Assembly: GCA_013115145.1 (NCBI GenBank)
Contig: JAAPAO010000064.1
Location: 32,346 to 96,345, forward strand
Length of the DNA stretch: 64,000 nucleotides
Reading direction: 5' to 3'
From: Perkinsus chesapeaki
Lineage: Eukaryota; Perkinsozoa; Perkinsida; Perkinsidae
Of this stretch, positions 31,151 to 42,285 are shown piece by piece (positions within the stretch are counted from its first letter, which is position 1; each line of letters starts with the position of its first letter). A program made the translations under genes and the position numbers. Under the pieces are notes generated by a model. That model was not told the origin of the DNA. It ran no database searches and worked only from the letters and a program-made list of their open reading frames with translations.

Positions 31151-32906
31151 ATGGCTGAGTGCGCTTCTTCTCACCAAGTTGTTAAGCTTTGAATGTCAGG
31201 TCCTTATAGGCAGACGAAGCCGGATTGCCCTCGGTACCGATCCAGTTGAGAAGATACTCCGTAGATATGCCTCTGATCCAGCTGGGGACATCCTAGAGAC
31301 TCTCTGTAAAGCCTGTGTGGAACAGACTTCTCCAGACAATGGCCCGGTTACGGGTTCAGATCGCAAAGCTCTGTTTGATGATCTATGGGCAACTCTTGCT
31401 GATGCCGTATCGGCTACCATGGCAGAGACCGCACTCAGCAGCCTGGATGCAGCAATTGTCCTCAAATGCTTCGCCTACTGTAACAGGGTTCCTCCAAAGC
31501 CACTGTTGCTCAAGTTACTTCGGCGAGTGGTAGGCAGAGGCTCTAAGAGGCTCTCCGAATTCGGCCCGCTTTACACTTTGCAATGTATCGCGAAGTTGCC
31601 CGAAGTCGATGAGGAGGTCGGTCAGATAGCCGGTAATATTGTCGGCTTTGGTCGCCGAAGGTTGGAAAATATGTCCGTGAGCGTCCTGGGGCAGACCTTT
31701 GCCGCCGCCAGTCATCTGGCTGGCATTCCCAATCTGCCGAGGTGTCTCAAAATGAGGCCCTTCATCGACGCTCTTAGCGAGGAGTTGGCAGGGAGATGTC
31801 ACTGGGAAGGAGGGCCAGGTATGACCGAAGCTGAGCTGATGGGGCTTGTTCATGCATTGGGAAGATTGGCCCAGTCCACTCGGGGCAAAGGACTGCTCAT
31901 TGCCTTGGAACCGTGGGTCGGCAAGGCCCTGTATTCGCTGACTTTACCCGACTTGGTCGCCGTTGCGCACGCGTACACTCGAGGCGGACAAGTTGGTGAG
32001 GCCGGCAAAGTTACTGTTAATATCCTTTGTGCATGCGCTCGAGAGCTTAGAAGGATTCCTACAGAGGCTTGGGACGGTAAAAGCCTTACCATCTGTATCA
32101 ACAGCTACGCTATGGGACGGGTGGCACATGAACGTCTGCTATCAAAGCTTATAGAGGAAGTACTGCCGGCTCGAGTGGGGACCTTCAATGGGATGCAGAT
32201 TGCCCTCGTTGCACATGGTCTGACCAGATTGAAGCAGCCGGTGCCGGCCAGTGTCTGGCTGCGGGCCCAAAGTGTTGTGGAGAGCGTGAAAGATTGGCAG
32301 CAGATCACGCTTATTCTGCAGAGCTATGGAAAGAACCAAGCAAACGTGGTGGACCCGGAGGCAATGGGGGCAGCTTTAGGGCGAAGGATTAGGTCATTGA
32401 TGAGAACTCAGCGACCCACTATCGAGACGCTGCCGGTGCTTGTGTATGCTTTGTGGAAGTCAGACGTTCAGGTAGAAGCAGAGTGTTGGGAGGCGGTGGG
32501 CCTGGCCTGCGCGGATGTATTTTCTGACGAAAAAAGTGCAAAATGGCGGCTCAGTGAGGCTGCGAACATGATGTCGGCCCTAAGCAGCGTAGCTCGACCG
32601 GAAGATGTAGGTTGGATTCATGCGTTCACTGGAGGGGTCATCGATATGCTTTGGAAACACCCGGAAGCTGCCACTGGTGACGACTTAGTCAAAATAGGCT
32701 CGGCCTGCGGTAGGCTCGGTCGGACCGATGCCCTAGTTGTTCTCGAGAAAGCTGTCAGGACATCCGCTCGCAGCGTATCAGAGCTCGGTTACATCCCCAA
32801 AGGCAGACTGGCTGGGGCTATGGTGACACTGGGATGTTCCAGCCAGGATGTGCTGCAACTATTGAGCGAGACCACCCCACCGCGAAGGATATGGGCGAAA
32901 GGGTGA
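31151..32906 (+). CDS. Alpha-helical repeat protein, possibly mitochondrial RNA-binding (HPR/RAP/FASTK-like)
   Basis: A long frame of about 575 residues made almost entirely of amphipathic helix pairs, such as SVLGQTFAAASHLAGIPNLP, ELMGLVHALGRLAQSTRGKG, DLVAVAHAYTRGGQVGEAGK and IALVAHGLTRLKQPVPASVW. These recall heptatrico- and octotricopeptide or FASTK/RAP proteins that stabilise organellar RNA; the family call is inference from pattern. The long open frame lacks an in-frame ATG near its 5' end. A start at 31151 (MAECASSHQ) joins in frame if a 22-nt GT-AG intron (31178-31199) is removed. The stop is at 32904-32906. The last 58 codons recur almost unchanged at 39914-40089. Confidence 0.55.
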
Positions 32907-34747
32907 CATCATGAACGTGTTTCTGTTAGCATGTGTAGTTGCGTTGGAACTTCGAACTTGGAAGCAAGAGTGACCATAAGTAGACTGGCGAGGCAACAGG
33001 TTTGCTAGTAATGAACCGCTCTTCGCCAAATGAAGCAACAAGCCAGCCGGGCAATGCTGGTATGAAGGACATTCATCATGAACAATTCAGGTAGTAGGGG
33101 AACGGAGATGGGATGGAGGGATGGTGCCTACAGGAATCAAAAAAAGCGTGCTTGTGTGGGGTGGAGCGAGGTTTTTACTGGATAATATTCTTCTAGACCA
33201 ACATACGTAAAGTCTATAACATGGACAATGCTTTTCTTAGGCTTTCCGTTTGAAGCTGGAAAGGTTGAACACTCATGAGTGTGTGTGTGGGGGGGTTCGT
33301 CTGTGTGGGTTCCGAACATCCCAAGTGGGTCAGAGGGATACTCATCCACTCGATGGTAACGAGCGGGTAGCAAAGTCGAGCCACGGTACTGGATGACGCG
33401 GATAACTCTGTTCAACCGCCGATCCGCAATCTGTTGCTGGAAGCAGCTTGCTGAAAGATGGCAACAACTCACGTTTCACTAAATACTGGATCGGGTGCAA
33501 GCCGAGTCTTATATCAAGCCTATAAACTATCAAAAATTGACATGTATTCTCTGCTCACGCCGGATACGACATATTTCCCTGCCATGAACAACTGGATATG
33601 TAGTGTTTGCCGATGCCTTCCGTCGCCTGACACGTCGCATTGTATGTGGCTCGTACTCTGATCGAAAACTGTAGGAACATAGTTGTAGGAGAAGCTAGAA
33701 TTAATGCTGTATTTGTCGACAGTGTCGACTCCATACCCTACGGTTGACAGTGTACGATCACGTCGTAGCGAAATACAAGTGCAATTGTCTGCAGCTGTGC
33801 CAGGAAATGTATTCCAGTTCACGATTCATGAAATGACAAAGCTACGTTGGAAAATCCCGTCGAGGCTCTCGGCTCGAGGCTGAAGACTGGCAGTTCTAGA
33901 ATATATGAGCTGATTCAGCTCAGCTGACAGCTGAAGTACTGTGTCCGAATAGAAACTAGTTCCCGGGTTGATTATAAAGTTTATAAACTCTACAAAATGT
34001 TGAATCGACAAGGAATGGATTTCCAAGCTGAGAATCCCAGCGTCGACCTAGAGATTCTCCAGTGGATCAGTGGGATATGAATCCCATATTATATGTTGTA
34101 TATTCATATGCTGATATACTTCAGTATAGTTTGATGATCAAACTTTGATCATAAAGCAAAGTGAAGCGTCACGGAGCAGAAAAAAGGGACGGAAGCGGGT
34201 CCGACCGGGTCGGACCGACCCGCCCGGTCGCTTTTCGGTCGCAAAACGAGACCGAAAGGGTTTTGCCGTAAAAGCCCTGGAGATGAATTCTCCGTCTTTT
34301 CACGTTCAATTTTGCCGGCGTCGAGCGGAGTTCGCTAAGCATCGTTGCACCTTGAGGCCACTTGGACGCTCTCTATCGGCTCACCCGAATACGTCACTAC
34401 TGGCTGTCTCCGGTGGGTGTCTATGACATTGCAGCCTTATCACTCATCTGCGATATTTCTGAAAGAGTCGTACGCCTTACAGGCTGAGCTTCATAATCGA
34501 GTGTGGATGGGCCAGCCTTGTTTTGAGTCACAGTTCGGTTAGCAAAGGCCTATTATCCCCTTTATGAGGCCATGAGGACTTAAATGTGGCATGTGTGCAT
34601 GGCCCGATTGTCAACACAACTTCTGCGCGTCACGGTGACGCCGTCACCAAAGCCCTCAGCTTGTCGCACTCACTTGCGAAGGTGTTCTTCCGTCTTCATT
34701 CAAGTTGCATCTTGAGCTTTATTACGATCGCAAGAAGCCTTAACCTC
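32907..34747. other. Spacer with microsatellite and GC-rich hairpin
   Basis: No gene is seen. A GT run then G run lies at 33275-33297. A GC-rich inverted repeat (CCGACCGGGTCGGACCGACC) lies near 34201-34220. The 5' flank of family copy 2, similar to that of copies 1 and 3, begins near 34389. Confidence 0.45.
34699..34716 (+). promoter_or_regulatory. Inverted repeat upstream of family copy 2
   Basis: TTCAAGTTGCATCTTGAG; the inner CAAG/CTTG arms are kept. It lies 32 bp before the ATG at 34748, like the elements before copies 1 and 3. Confidence 0.4.
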
Positions 34748-35250
34748 ATGAATGTTCAAACCTCTAAAGGCCAAGCGAGGACTCAAGAGAAGGAATGGTC
34801 TCCTTATGGCAAAGGATGTTGTATGTTATTTCTACTTGGTATGATGCTGACCATGCTTGGATATGTTGGAGGCTTTCGCGACCCTCCCCCAATGCCTAGA
34901 AACGGCTTGTTCGCTGGCGTCAGTGACAAGTATCACTTTCGTTGGTTCCTTCATAACTTTGACTCCGACCCATTCGAGGGTAGGGTTTATATTGCTGCAA
35001 CTCGCCTTGATGTTATAAACCCGAAGGAATTCAATGCTACGGGTGTTTTATATTGGCGTGGTGATTCACCAAGATATGCTATGGAACTAAATAAGTCGGA
35101 TGATGGTTTGGTAAACCTTTCCCGTAACATCGGACTCCGATGATCGGAGTGGACCCCAATGATTGGCAAGGGTTCGATCATGGATCAGATTGGATTGAAG
35201 CATTCGGTGTCAGACTGCGATATGAAAAATATCCACCAGACGGCATTTAA
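34748..35250 (+). pseudogene. Lineage-specific family, copy 2, frame-broken
   Basis: It starts MNVQTSKGQARTQEKEWSPY, with the same membrane segment (CCMLFLLGMMLTMLGYVGGF). The frame stops at 35141-35143 inside CTCCGATGATCGGAG, a near-palindrome absent from copies 1 and 3. Past the stop, in another frame, the family C-terminus NPNDWQGFDHGSDWIEAFGV continues to a TAA at 35248-35250. It could be a pseudogene, or a shortened 131-aa protein could still be made. It is more diverged from copies 1 and 3 than they are from each other. Confidence 0.6.
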
Positions 35251-36091
35251 CGGGATAATTGGTATTCAATCCCCAAATGCTCCAAGGACTTCGATTATTA
35301 ACTCTTTAGATCAGCTTTATTAAGTAGCTTAAGCTGGTAATTCTGCCTCGTCGTCCTAGGCAGTCCTCAGATTTCATAACAATAACAGAACAATTACGAG
35401 TCGCGAAACTGGGTTTCGCTCGTTGTTGATCGGTTTGTGTTTAAAACAAGGCAAATAATTATAAGAGCTCACTAGGTGAGTTAGGTTTACAAGTTACTTT
35501 CGAGGAAATACATTCCAGCCTGGAAGTTCCAGGAGTCTTACTCTCATTAGGCCTCGCGGGAGACTGCTACTCCACTGATTGATGCTATAATAGAGAGAGC
35601 TCGCGTATCCGTAAGCTTTGACATAGACGATCCCCGCCTTTGTTTGCATTGGAGAGGTGTGACATCCACGTCATGTGGATATCACATGTGGACCACATTT
35701 AGCGTAAAATCTCACTCGAGGAAGACTTTCCTGTGAAGCACGCCAGGTCACACACATTCCAAACTTTTCAAGAGTCAGTTATTCCCGCCAGTTGCTGAGG
35801 CTCAGCAGCTGAGCTGAATAAAATGGTCGGCTAGCTCTGTTTTTAACGGAACGTTCGAACAGCTGGGAGTGTCGAAACCGCTCCAAGTGCTCAAGGCTTC
35901 GCTATAGTTGAAACTACCTTATTTCCGCTGACCTCAATGACCGACCGCAACTTGCGGCCAAGTCTTTGCAGGTACCAGGAGTTCGGTGCCGGAGCTCCTG
36001 CACCAAATATCGGATATTCCGGATCGACGGGACGAGTGCTCCCGTGGGTACCAAACTTGAGGCGAAGACCTTCCCCAGTAGGCGGCATGTA
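35251..36091. other. Spacer between family copy 2 and the transposon
   Basis: Its first part retains faint similarity to the 3' flanks of copies 1 and 3 (for example the CACTGATTGATGCTATAATAG string near 35573-35593). No gene is seen. Confidence 0.4.
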
Positions 36092-36828
36092 CAGGGTGTT
36101 CAATAAGTTAGGGCCCACCCCCTGTAGCTTCTTATTGGCAGTAAGTTATTGCGAACGAATTGGAACCCGAGACTCATACCATTCAAAAGCTCTCATTCTC
36201 TTCTATATACTGGCTCGTCATTCGGAGCCATTCCCATGGTGTGTGACTTGTACTATTGAACGAAACGCCACAAAAATGCACGAAAACCGCTGGCAGTCTG
36301 CCAGTAACTAAGTAAGGTGCTCAACATGGCCTCCATTCGCTTTCTGGACGAGTTTGAGTCTTCTCCTTGACCCTTCGCAAGCCTTCTTTATTGTCACGAG
36401 AGGTATCGCATCTCACGCCGCGGTGAGAAGTTCTCACTGAGAACTTGCTTCAAGTCGGCGACGGTATTGAGTTCGAGAGCACCCCCCTTGATTTGCTTCT
36501 CAGTAAAATCATCAAAATAGCGCGGAAATGCAGAACACATGGTTCTGGCACCCCAATTGGGCTTGTCCTTACGAATCGCGACGATGGAATGAAGTTGAAA
36601 ATAGTTACGCTGCTGTGGCATATGCAAAAGCCCAGCACCATGGGAGGTTCTGCCAGCCCGATTTTACGGACTTTCAACCACTAAACTCGATGGCGAGTCT
36701 TCTATAGCGTGCGAGCGAAACAGCCAAAGATATGCTCTGGTAGAAGAAAATGAGGGCTTTCGAATGGCATGAGTCTCGGGTTCCAACTCGTAATACAGGG
36801 GGTGGGCCCTAACTTATTGAACACCATG
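36092..36828 (-). mobile_element. Decayed Tc1/mariner-like element with terminal inverted repeats
   Basis: The 737-bp element starts CAGGGTGTTCAATAAG after a TA and ends with the complement of CATGGTGTTCAATAAG before a TA, the expected target duplication. The inverted repeats extend inward through GGGCCCACCCCCTG and, after a gap of about 26 bp in the left end, through GTCTCGGGTTCCAA-type sequence and beyond to about 90 bp. Inside, on the minus strand, an open stretch (36627-36394, FDDFTEKQIKGGALELNTVA) and, in another frame, RRRLKLVQKANGGHVEHLT with stop at 36310-36308 resemble the C-terminal part of mariner-family transposases. The catalytic domain is missing and the frame is broken, so the copy is non-autonomous. 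Confidence 0.7.
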
Positions 36829-37875
36829 TATGTTTTCTGCAAGCTCAATCAGAGTCAGCAAGGTCGATCGAAGAGGGACATTGCTGACACGATTGGGCGG
36901 TCAAAACTCGACACAACTGGGTGATGGCGCGTGCCGCGCGCCAAAGTAATCCGCGCAAGCGGCACGCACGCACATAGCTATTGAATAACCGTTATTGAAT
37001 AACCCACGCCGCAGCGCTAGCTGCTAACTCGCAGCCATCAAGGTGCCCAGGAGGCACAGGACGGGACACTAGTCCCGCTCCCCCGCGGCCATAGCCACGG
37101 GCTTAATTCTTCAAACCTGGTCTTGACACATCAGCGCTGTGCAGCACTGCCGCGAGTGAGAGCGTCAAACGGCTCGACTCACGGCACAAGTCAGTGCAAA
37201 CACGACATGCAAGGAAGACCTAACCCCATCCGAGCGGACTCGTGAATACTCGCCTATCAATGTTTCCCAATGATGAGTATTCTCAGTTGCGGCTCGAGTT
37301 TTGTCTGTTCTGGGCTTATCCGAAGCCTTCTCCAGCCCGTGTGTGTTACATCGAAATCAATGGTGCACTTTGAGTGACCGTCTCACCGATATACTATCGA
37401 AAACGAATTAGCAGTGGTAATAGCACTCATATTCCTCACTTACGGAACAATTAGGTGAGAAGCAAAAATACATCGTGTATCATACATACGCTAAAACCTC
37501 CGTCCGTGGCGGGGAAAAGTTTACAAATGAACCGGATAAAGTTGAAGATTGTTCATTCTGGCCGTGGTAAAGGGCAGTTACCAGCATGACAGAAAGTGGA
37601 CATTGTGTCAGGTGCCCGCGTGAGGCCAGAAGAGTACTTGATCCGATTAACATCTAGGAACCTTGAGCGTATCGAGAAGTTCTCCTGGAAGGTTCTCTAA
37701 GGAACCTTTCCTTAGGCTCATTGCATGATGCTGTCGAGCTCGAACCTTCGTAAGTATGAAGAGGTTTTCTCTATATTATAGAGTCTATAACAGAGCTCAA
37801 CATAGAACTTGAATGAAGAACGCCTCTCCAAGACGATAACAGGAAAATTGGGTGACCTGGAAGACTCTGATTACT

Positions 37876-38155
37876 AGTACAATCACGTGAAGTACGTACA
37901 GTACAATTCCTACCCGCTTGTTCATTGCCAATGAATCATTGGTGATGACCGGTCACTACTATTGTTAGTACAATCACGTGAAGTACGTACAGTACAATTC
38001 CTACCCGCTTGTTCATTGCCAATGAATCATTGGTGATGAANNNNNNNNNNNNNNNNNNNNNNNNNNNNNNNNNNNNNNNNNNNNNNNNNNNNNNNNNNNN
38101 NNNNNNNNNNNNNNNNNNNNNNNNNNNNNNNNNNNNTGACCGGTCACTACTATTG
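37876..38155. repeat. About 91-bp tandem repeat interrupted by an N gap
   Basis: The unit (TTAGTACAATCACGTGAAG, GTACGTACAGTACAATTCC, then CATTGGTGATGA, joined by TGACCGGTCACTACTATTG) begins at about 37876 and again at about 37967. A run of 96 N (38041-38136) follows, after which the TGACCGGTCACTACTATTG part resumes. The true copy number is unknown. Confidence 0.8.
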
Positions 38156-38855
38156 TAATCGTATGAGGCATATGTGTTGGGGTGGTCGTAGTGCATCCCA
38201 CTAAGTGTGATTCTGCCAGCCTCATGCTGGTACCCAGTTTACGACGATAGACCCTTCGTCAAAGACTATAAAAGACTACTGCTACTGCAGTGCTACTTAC
38301 ATCCATAGTACTATGTGGAGCCGCTCGGTCTCAAGCTGACTTCAGACGTCAGACTTCTTGAGTTCAGTTATCATCGCCTGAACTCTTTCTCCGCTAGTTT
38401 CAAACCAGTGGCTTGATTACTTCAGTCCGTTGCGCTTCCCGCAGCAGCAGGCGTTGCCTCGCCAAATATGCAGCCATGTGCAGATCGGCCCTTCCAGAAT
38501 ATTCAGCGGAACTCCCACGTTTTATTCTTTCCCAACTACCCTTATACGTCGCGCCTGGCTGTCTCCTGTAGCTGCTCGTGACATGTGGAGCCTAAATTGG
38601 GTTACTCGACATGTTCCACGGTACTCCTCGACGAAGCATGCGTTGCACAGGTTGTGCCACTCGATCAAGCGCGCGAGAATAACTTTGAGCACAAGCCGAC
38701 TCGCAAAGGGCTTTTCAATGTCCCTTATGACGCTGTGCGGCGCTGAAGGTGGCATGCTTGCGCGACCCGATTATTGTCGCGATTTTTGGCGTCACCTGGT
38801 GCGGCACCGGTGGTGCCCCAGCTTCTGAACTTCAAGAGGAGTTTTCTCTTCTTCA

Positions 38856-38873
38856 CTCAAGTAGCGTCTTGAG
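38856..38873 (+). promoter_or_regulatory. Inverted repeat upstream of family copy 3
   Basis: CTCAAGTAGCGTCTTGAG, 32 bp before the ATG at 38906; the arms are identical to those of copy 1. Confidence 0.45.
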
Positions 38874-38905
38874 CTTTGTTATAGTCGCAACTAGCACTCA
38901 CACCC

Positions 38906-39373
38906 ATGAACATTCAAACCTCTAAGCGACAGATGATGACTCAAGAGAAGTGTTGGTCTCTATGCGGTAAAGGATGTTGTATGTTATTCCTACTTGGCAT
39001 ACTATTGACTATGCTTGGTAATGTGGGAGGCTGTGATGACCCTCCTAAAATGCCGGAAAGTGGCGTGTATAGTGGCCAGAATGGGAAGTATGGCTTCCGT
39101 TGGAATGTTCAGCCCTTTTCCGGCGATCTACTCCACGGTAGGGCTCACATCGCCGCTTCTCGTCTTGATATCCCAGAGCCGAAGGAGTTCACTGCTTCTG
39201 CGGTTGCGTATTGGCGTGGTCCCCCCAAAGGGTACACTATGGACTTCAACCGATCGGACGTTGGTTTGGTCGAGCTTTGCAAGAACCTAGGAATGAACCC
39301 CAATGATTGGTTGGGGTTCAAACATGGATCAGATTGGATTGAAGCATTCGGTGTTAAACTACAGCGTACATAA
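38906..39373 (+). CDS. Membrane-anchored lineage-specific family protein, copy 3
   Basis: 155 aa, one exon, starting MNIQTSKRQMMTQEKCWSLC, the same length as copy 1 and identical at most positions; changes cluster in the N-terminal 20 residues and around NVQPFSGDLLHGRAHIAASR. The membrane segment (CCMLFLLGILLTMLGNVGGC) and the GSDWIEAFGVKLQRT end are kept. The intact frame after a recent duplication suggests it still encodes protein. Confidence 0.6.
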   Translation: MNIQTSKRQMMTQEKCWSLCGKGCCMLFLLGILLTMLGNVGGCDDPPKMPESGVYSGQNGKYGFRWNVQPFSGDLLHGRAHIAASRLDIPEPKEFTASAVAYWRGPPKGYTMDFNRSDVGLVELCKNLGMNPNDWLGFKHGSDWIEAFGVKLQRT

Positions 39374-39910
39374 CCTCCACTTGGGAGTATGTGATCGGAT
39401 CTCTTATATCCCATCTTTCAATGCTGAGTGAAGGCTTCACTGTGAGGCTCAAGCATAAGTCTCAGGCTTACATGATGTGAGTTACATCCAGTAAGTGGCA
39501 ATCCTTATTTTATTGTATCAATGATAACCAGTAAGTAGTAAGTAGTCGCGAGACGAGTTCTCTCTCGCTCGCTGATCCTCTCAGCCTTGCTAATCATCTT
39601 GTGTTGAGAATGAGGTAAATTATTTACCGTAAATATAATAATAGCTCAATAGGTGGATCCAGTTCACAACCTTCCTTGCAAAGGGTGAAGTTATCCAATC
39701 GTGCGTAACTTCAACAGTCTCAATGATAAGGTCCTCCTATCCTCACTAGGCCTTCCTGTAAACTGTAGCTCCACGGCATCATGTTATAATGGGGTGGGCT
39801 AATGTTCCACCAACCCGGGCTTGGCAAGCTCTGTAGTGTATGTTTCTCCCTTTGTGTGCATCAAATGCACTTTTTTGGTGGAAAAACTTTTTACGAAAAA
39901 GTGCAAAATG

Positions 39911-40089
39911 TTGCCCTAGTTGTTCTCGAGAAAGCTGTCAGGACATCTGCCCGCAGCGTATCAGAGCTCGGTTACATCCCCAAAGGCAGACTGGCTGGGG
40001 CTATGGTGACACTGGGATGTTCCAGCCAGGATGTGCTGCAGCTACTGAGCGAGACCACCCCACCGCGAGGGATATGGGCGAAAGGTTGA
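39911..40089 (+). pseudogene. Truncated 3' end of the helical-repeat gene
   Basis: It encodes ALVVLEKAVRTSARSVSELG and onward to TPPRGIWAKG, differing from the intact gene's last 58 codons (32731-32906) by very few changes. It lacks the other nine-tenths of the gene and any start, so it is a duplication fragment. It may be transcribed from the neighbouring copy-3 gene. Confidence 0.7.
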
Positions 40090-40649
40090 TACCATGAAGG
40101 TGTTTCTGTTAACATGTGTGGTTGCGTTAAGGGCAGGAGTGGCCGATCGGCGATGGAACAGGTTTGCTACATAGTAATGAACTCCTCTTCGGCACATGCA
40201 GCAACAAACCAGGCGGGCAGCGCTGGTATAAAGGACATTCAGGTAGCAGTGGAGCGGAGATGGGATGGATGATCCGCGTGAGGTGGAACTGGCACGTAAT
40301 GAGACTAATTCTAATAGAAATGCGTTGTTCGTCGACGAACTAGGGATCATGCGGGAAATAAAAAGTTGCTTGCTTGGCGGAAATGGAATGGAAAACTGAA
40401 TGGATATACTCTTGGACCAGAAGTCTAAGTGGGGAATTCGTTCATTTGGCTCCAAGCTCTCTCGCTTCTCTGGCCACGTTGGTATGGTTCACATGGCTTC
40501 CTCGTAAAACTGAACGCGTACCCTGATGAAGATTATAGCTCAACTCTAGATTGTAATTTCGCAACAGAATTGAGCCCCCTCATTATCATACGAATCTCGT
40601 GCACAGTCGAGAAGACTTACACCTTTCTTTGCCGAGTGTTGACCTTTGA
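40090..40649. other. Spacer after the duplicated block
   Basis: Similarity to the first copy's 3' flank ends near 40275. The open stretch at 40429-40779 overlaps the first recognisable exon of the next gene in a different frame and is probably not coding. Confidence 0.4.
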
Positions 40650-42242
40650 ACTGCTGCGCTTAGCGTACTCTATTGGGGATCTTCGAGTACTACTCGACAC
40701 CGTCCAGCCAGCCTGGGGAGAGGATGGTCCGTGCCTCCAAGTTGAGGCGAATGTGCCTAGACAGTGGCATTGTCAGTGATGACCAGAAGAGCGTCACAGA
40801 CGTGCGAGTGGATCTCATTTTCACAAGAGTAAGGTATAACCCTTCTGTGACGCCGTGACGTTATCCATGGCCAGATTCACAGTGCCGGAGATCAGGCCGT
40901 CCAGGGCCTCAACAAGCGGCAGTTCATGGACGCCGTTGTCGCTCTGGCTGAGGAGAAGTACGTGGTGCACTCCTCAGTGTGATAGCAGTGGAACTTTTCA
41001 GGTACCAGACTGGCAATTCGGCTGCATCCCTGGCTCGGTTGTACGCGGATCATTTGTCGAGCTTTAGCCCAGCAGATGATGCGGGGACAGAGCGGGAGGG
41101 TGCTGTAGAGGCAGCCGGAGGAGAAGAGCAAACTGATGGTAGTACTTGGCAGGGAAGCATAGAGAAGTACTTGATATCGCTGGAGGGATGCCATCTGCCG
41201 CTCGTTCGCTTAGCTGGGCTTATCGTTGTCCTTCTATAACGTTCTATCAAACAGACCCCAGATGGCTCGCAATATCATAATGGAATGGTCTGATTCTCTG
41301 CGGTGGCTCATAGCAGCGTCGCTTAGTAGCCCTCGAAAATATATGAATAGATTCTGTTGCAGAACTTTTCCGAGTTATATGTGCTAGGCGGCCCCAGTTG
41401 TGAGGTGTTGACCAGCCGGAAGCGAGGAGCCGATGAAGAGGTCACCCGAGTTCTGGATGCCTGTCGACCCTCCTTAATGCGGTAAGCAACTTGAATTTAA
41501 TGGCGCGCGGTAATATTTCTGGTAGTTTGTATTGTGGGTATTTCCCCATGGAGCTGCATGGTGAGGATCCTGAGAGAGATAAAAGCGCCGCGGCCACCCA
41601 CACACTCTACGGCTACTCGCAGAAGCAGCTATCGCAGGTTTTCATTGGTAATTTTGGGGCGCGCGGGAAATTCCTCCTCAACTTGAGGGGCTCGAGTAGA
41701 CGGCTATATACTGTATAAACGGTTTATGTCAGACTTCGAGCTATGTCCGGTCATACTGCCTAAGTCGCAAATCTTCCAAGTCTTCCGTAATGTGATGAAG
41801 GATGAAAAAATCGCGGAAGCGGCGGAGCGAAGCATCGGCCTGGGTGGGAGGTATTTCACATACACACACTTCGAGGCTGCATTGCTCAGAGTAAGCCACG
41901 GGCAAGAGAGAGTCACGCGCCACGATATTATTGTCAGACGGCTCGGGCGCTGTTTGTGGACTTGGACATCGTCACGGGAGCGCCCACGTCTGCCCAGACG
42001 GACGCTGCTCGGTTGATTAGACTTTTTGATAGGATGGACCAGTCTAGGGTAGTATGAGCTCTGGATTCTTCGCAGTGCGGGAGAATATCTTCGAGGTTGA
42101 TCATGCTTTTCAGGGTCGAGTAAGATTCGCTTCTCTCCCCATGATTGCGCGAGCTTCTTCACAACCGTTGCGGTTGCTGCCACCGGACTTCGACCGAACC
42201 TCGCTGAGCTTCAAGAGCCGACCGAAATCGGCAGTCAAGTGA
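40650..42242 (+). CDS. p25-alpha (TPPP)-like multi-module protein, first of a pair
   Basis: Exons are recognised from about 40662: IFEYYSTPSSQPGERMVRAS, KLRRMCLDSGIVSDDQKSVT and DVRVDLIFTR, then IHSAGDQAVQGLNKRQFMDA and VVALAEEKYQTGNSAASLAR. This is the p25-alpha-type pattern with a conserved VDLIFT-x-V strand and an F-x-x-A-x-x-x-LAE helix. Next comes NFSELYVLGGPSCEVLTSRK, then a second module DFELCPVILPKSQIFQVFRN with GRYFTYTHFEAALLR, and the tail TARALFVDLDIVTGAPTSAQ, RLIRLFDRMDQSR, with the stop at 42240-42242. Introns are short and frames agree at the junctions tested (for example GTACGTGGTG to TTTTCAG after EEK). The start is not found. p25-alpha proteins bind tubulin and occur in flagella; that role is inferred. 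Confidence 0.5.
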
Positions 42243-42285
42243 GCTTGCTCGTGGGAGGTTCGTAGGAGGCATTCTACTCGGCAGG

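Larger units (their letters stand above)
29502..33120 (+). repeat. Segmental duplication, donor-like copy
   Basis: This holds one family gene (29847-30314) and its flanks, then the full helical-repeat gene (31151-32906) and its 3' flank. Most of it except 30785-32523 and 32547-32727 is found again, at high similarity, at about 38541-40275. Confidence 0.75.
36829..38905. other. Spacer with tandem repeat and assembly gap
   Basis: No gene is seen. At 36920-37040 the DNA is GC-rich with short inverted and direct repeats (CGCGTGCCGCGCGCC; TTGAATAACC twice). The tandem repeat around the gap is given separately. The 5' flank of family copy 3 starts near 38541. Confidence 0.4.
38541..40275 (+). repeat. 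Segmental duplication, internally deleted copy
   Basis: Similar to 29502-33120. It keeps the family gene and its 3' flank up to about 39845. After about 45 bp of unrelated sequence it matches 32524-32546, then jumps to 32727 and continues past the helical-repeat gene's stop into its 3' flank. Confidence 0.75.

Noticed and set aside
36394-36627. An intact cellular gene on the minus strand
   Set aside because: It lies wholly inside the TIR element and continues, in another frame, to a transposase C-terminus.
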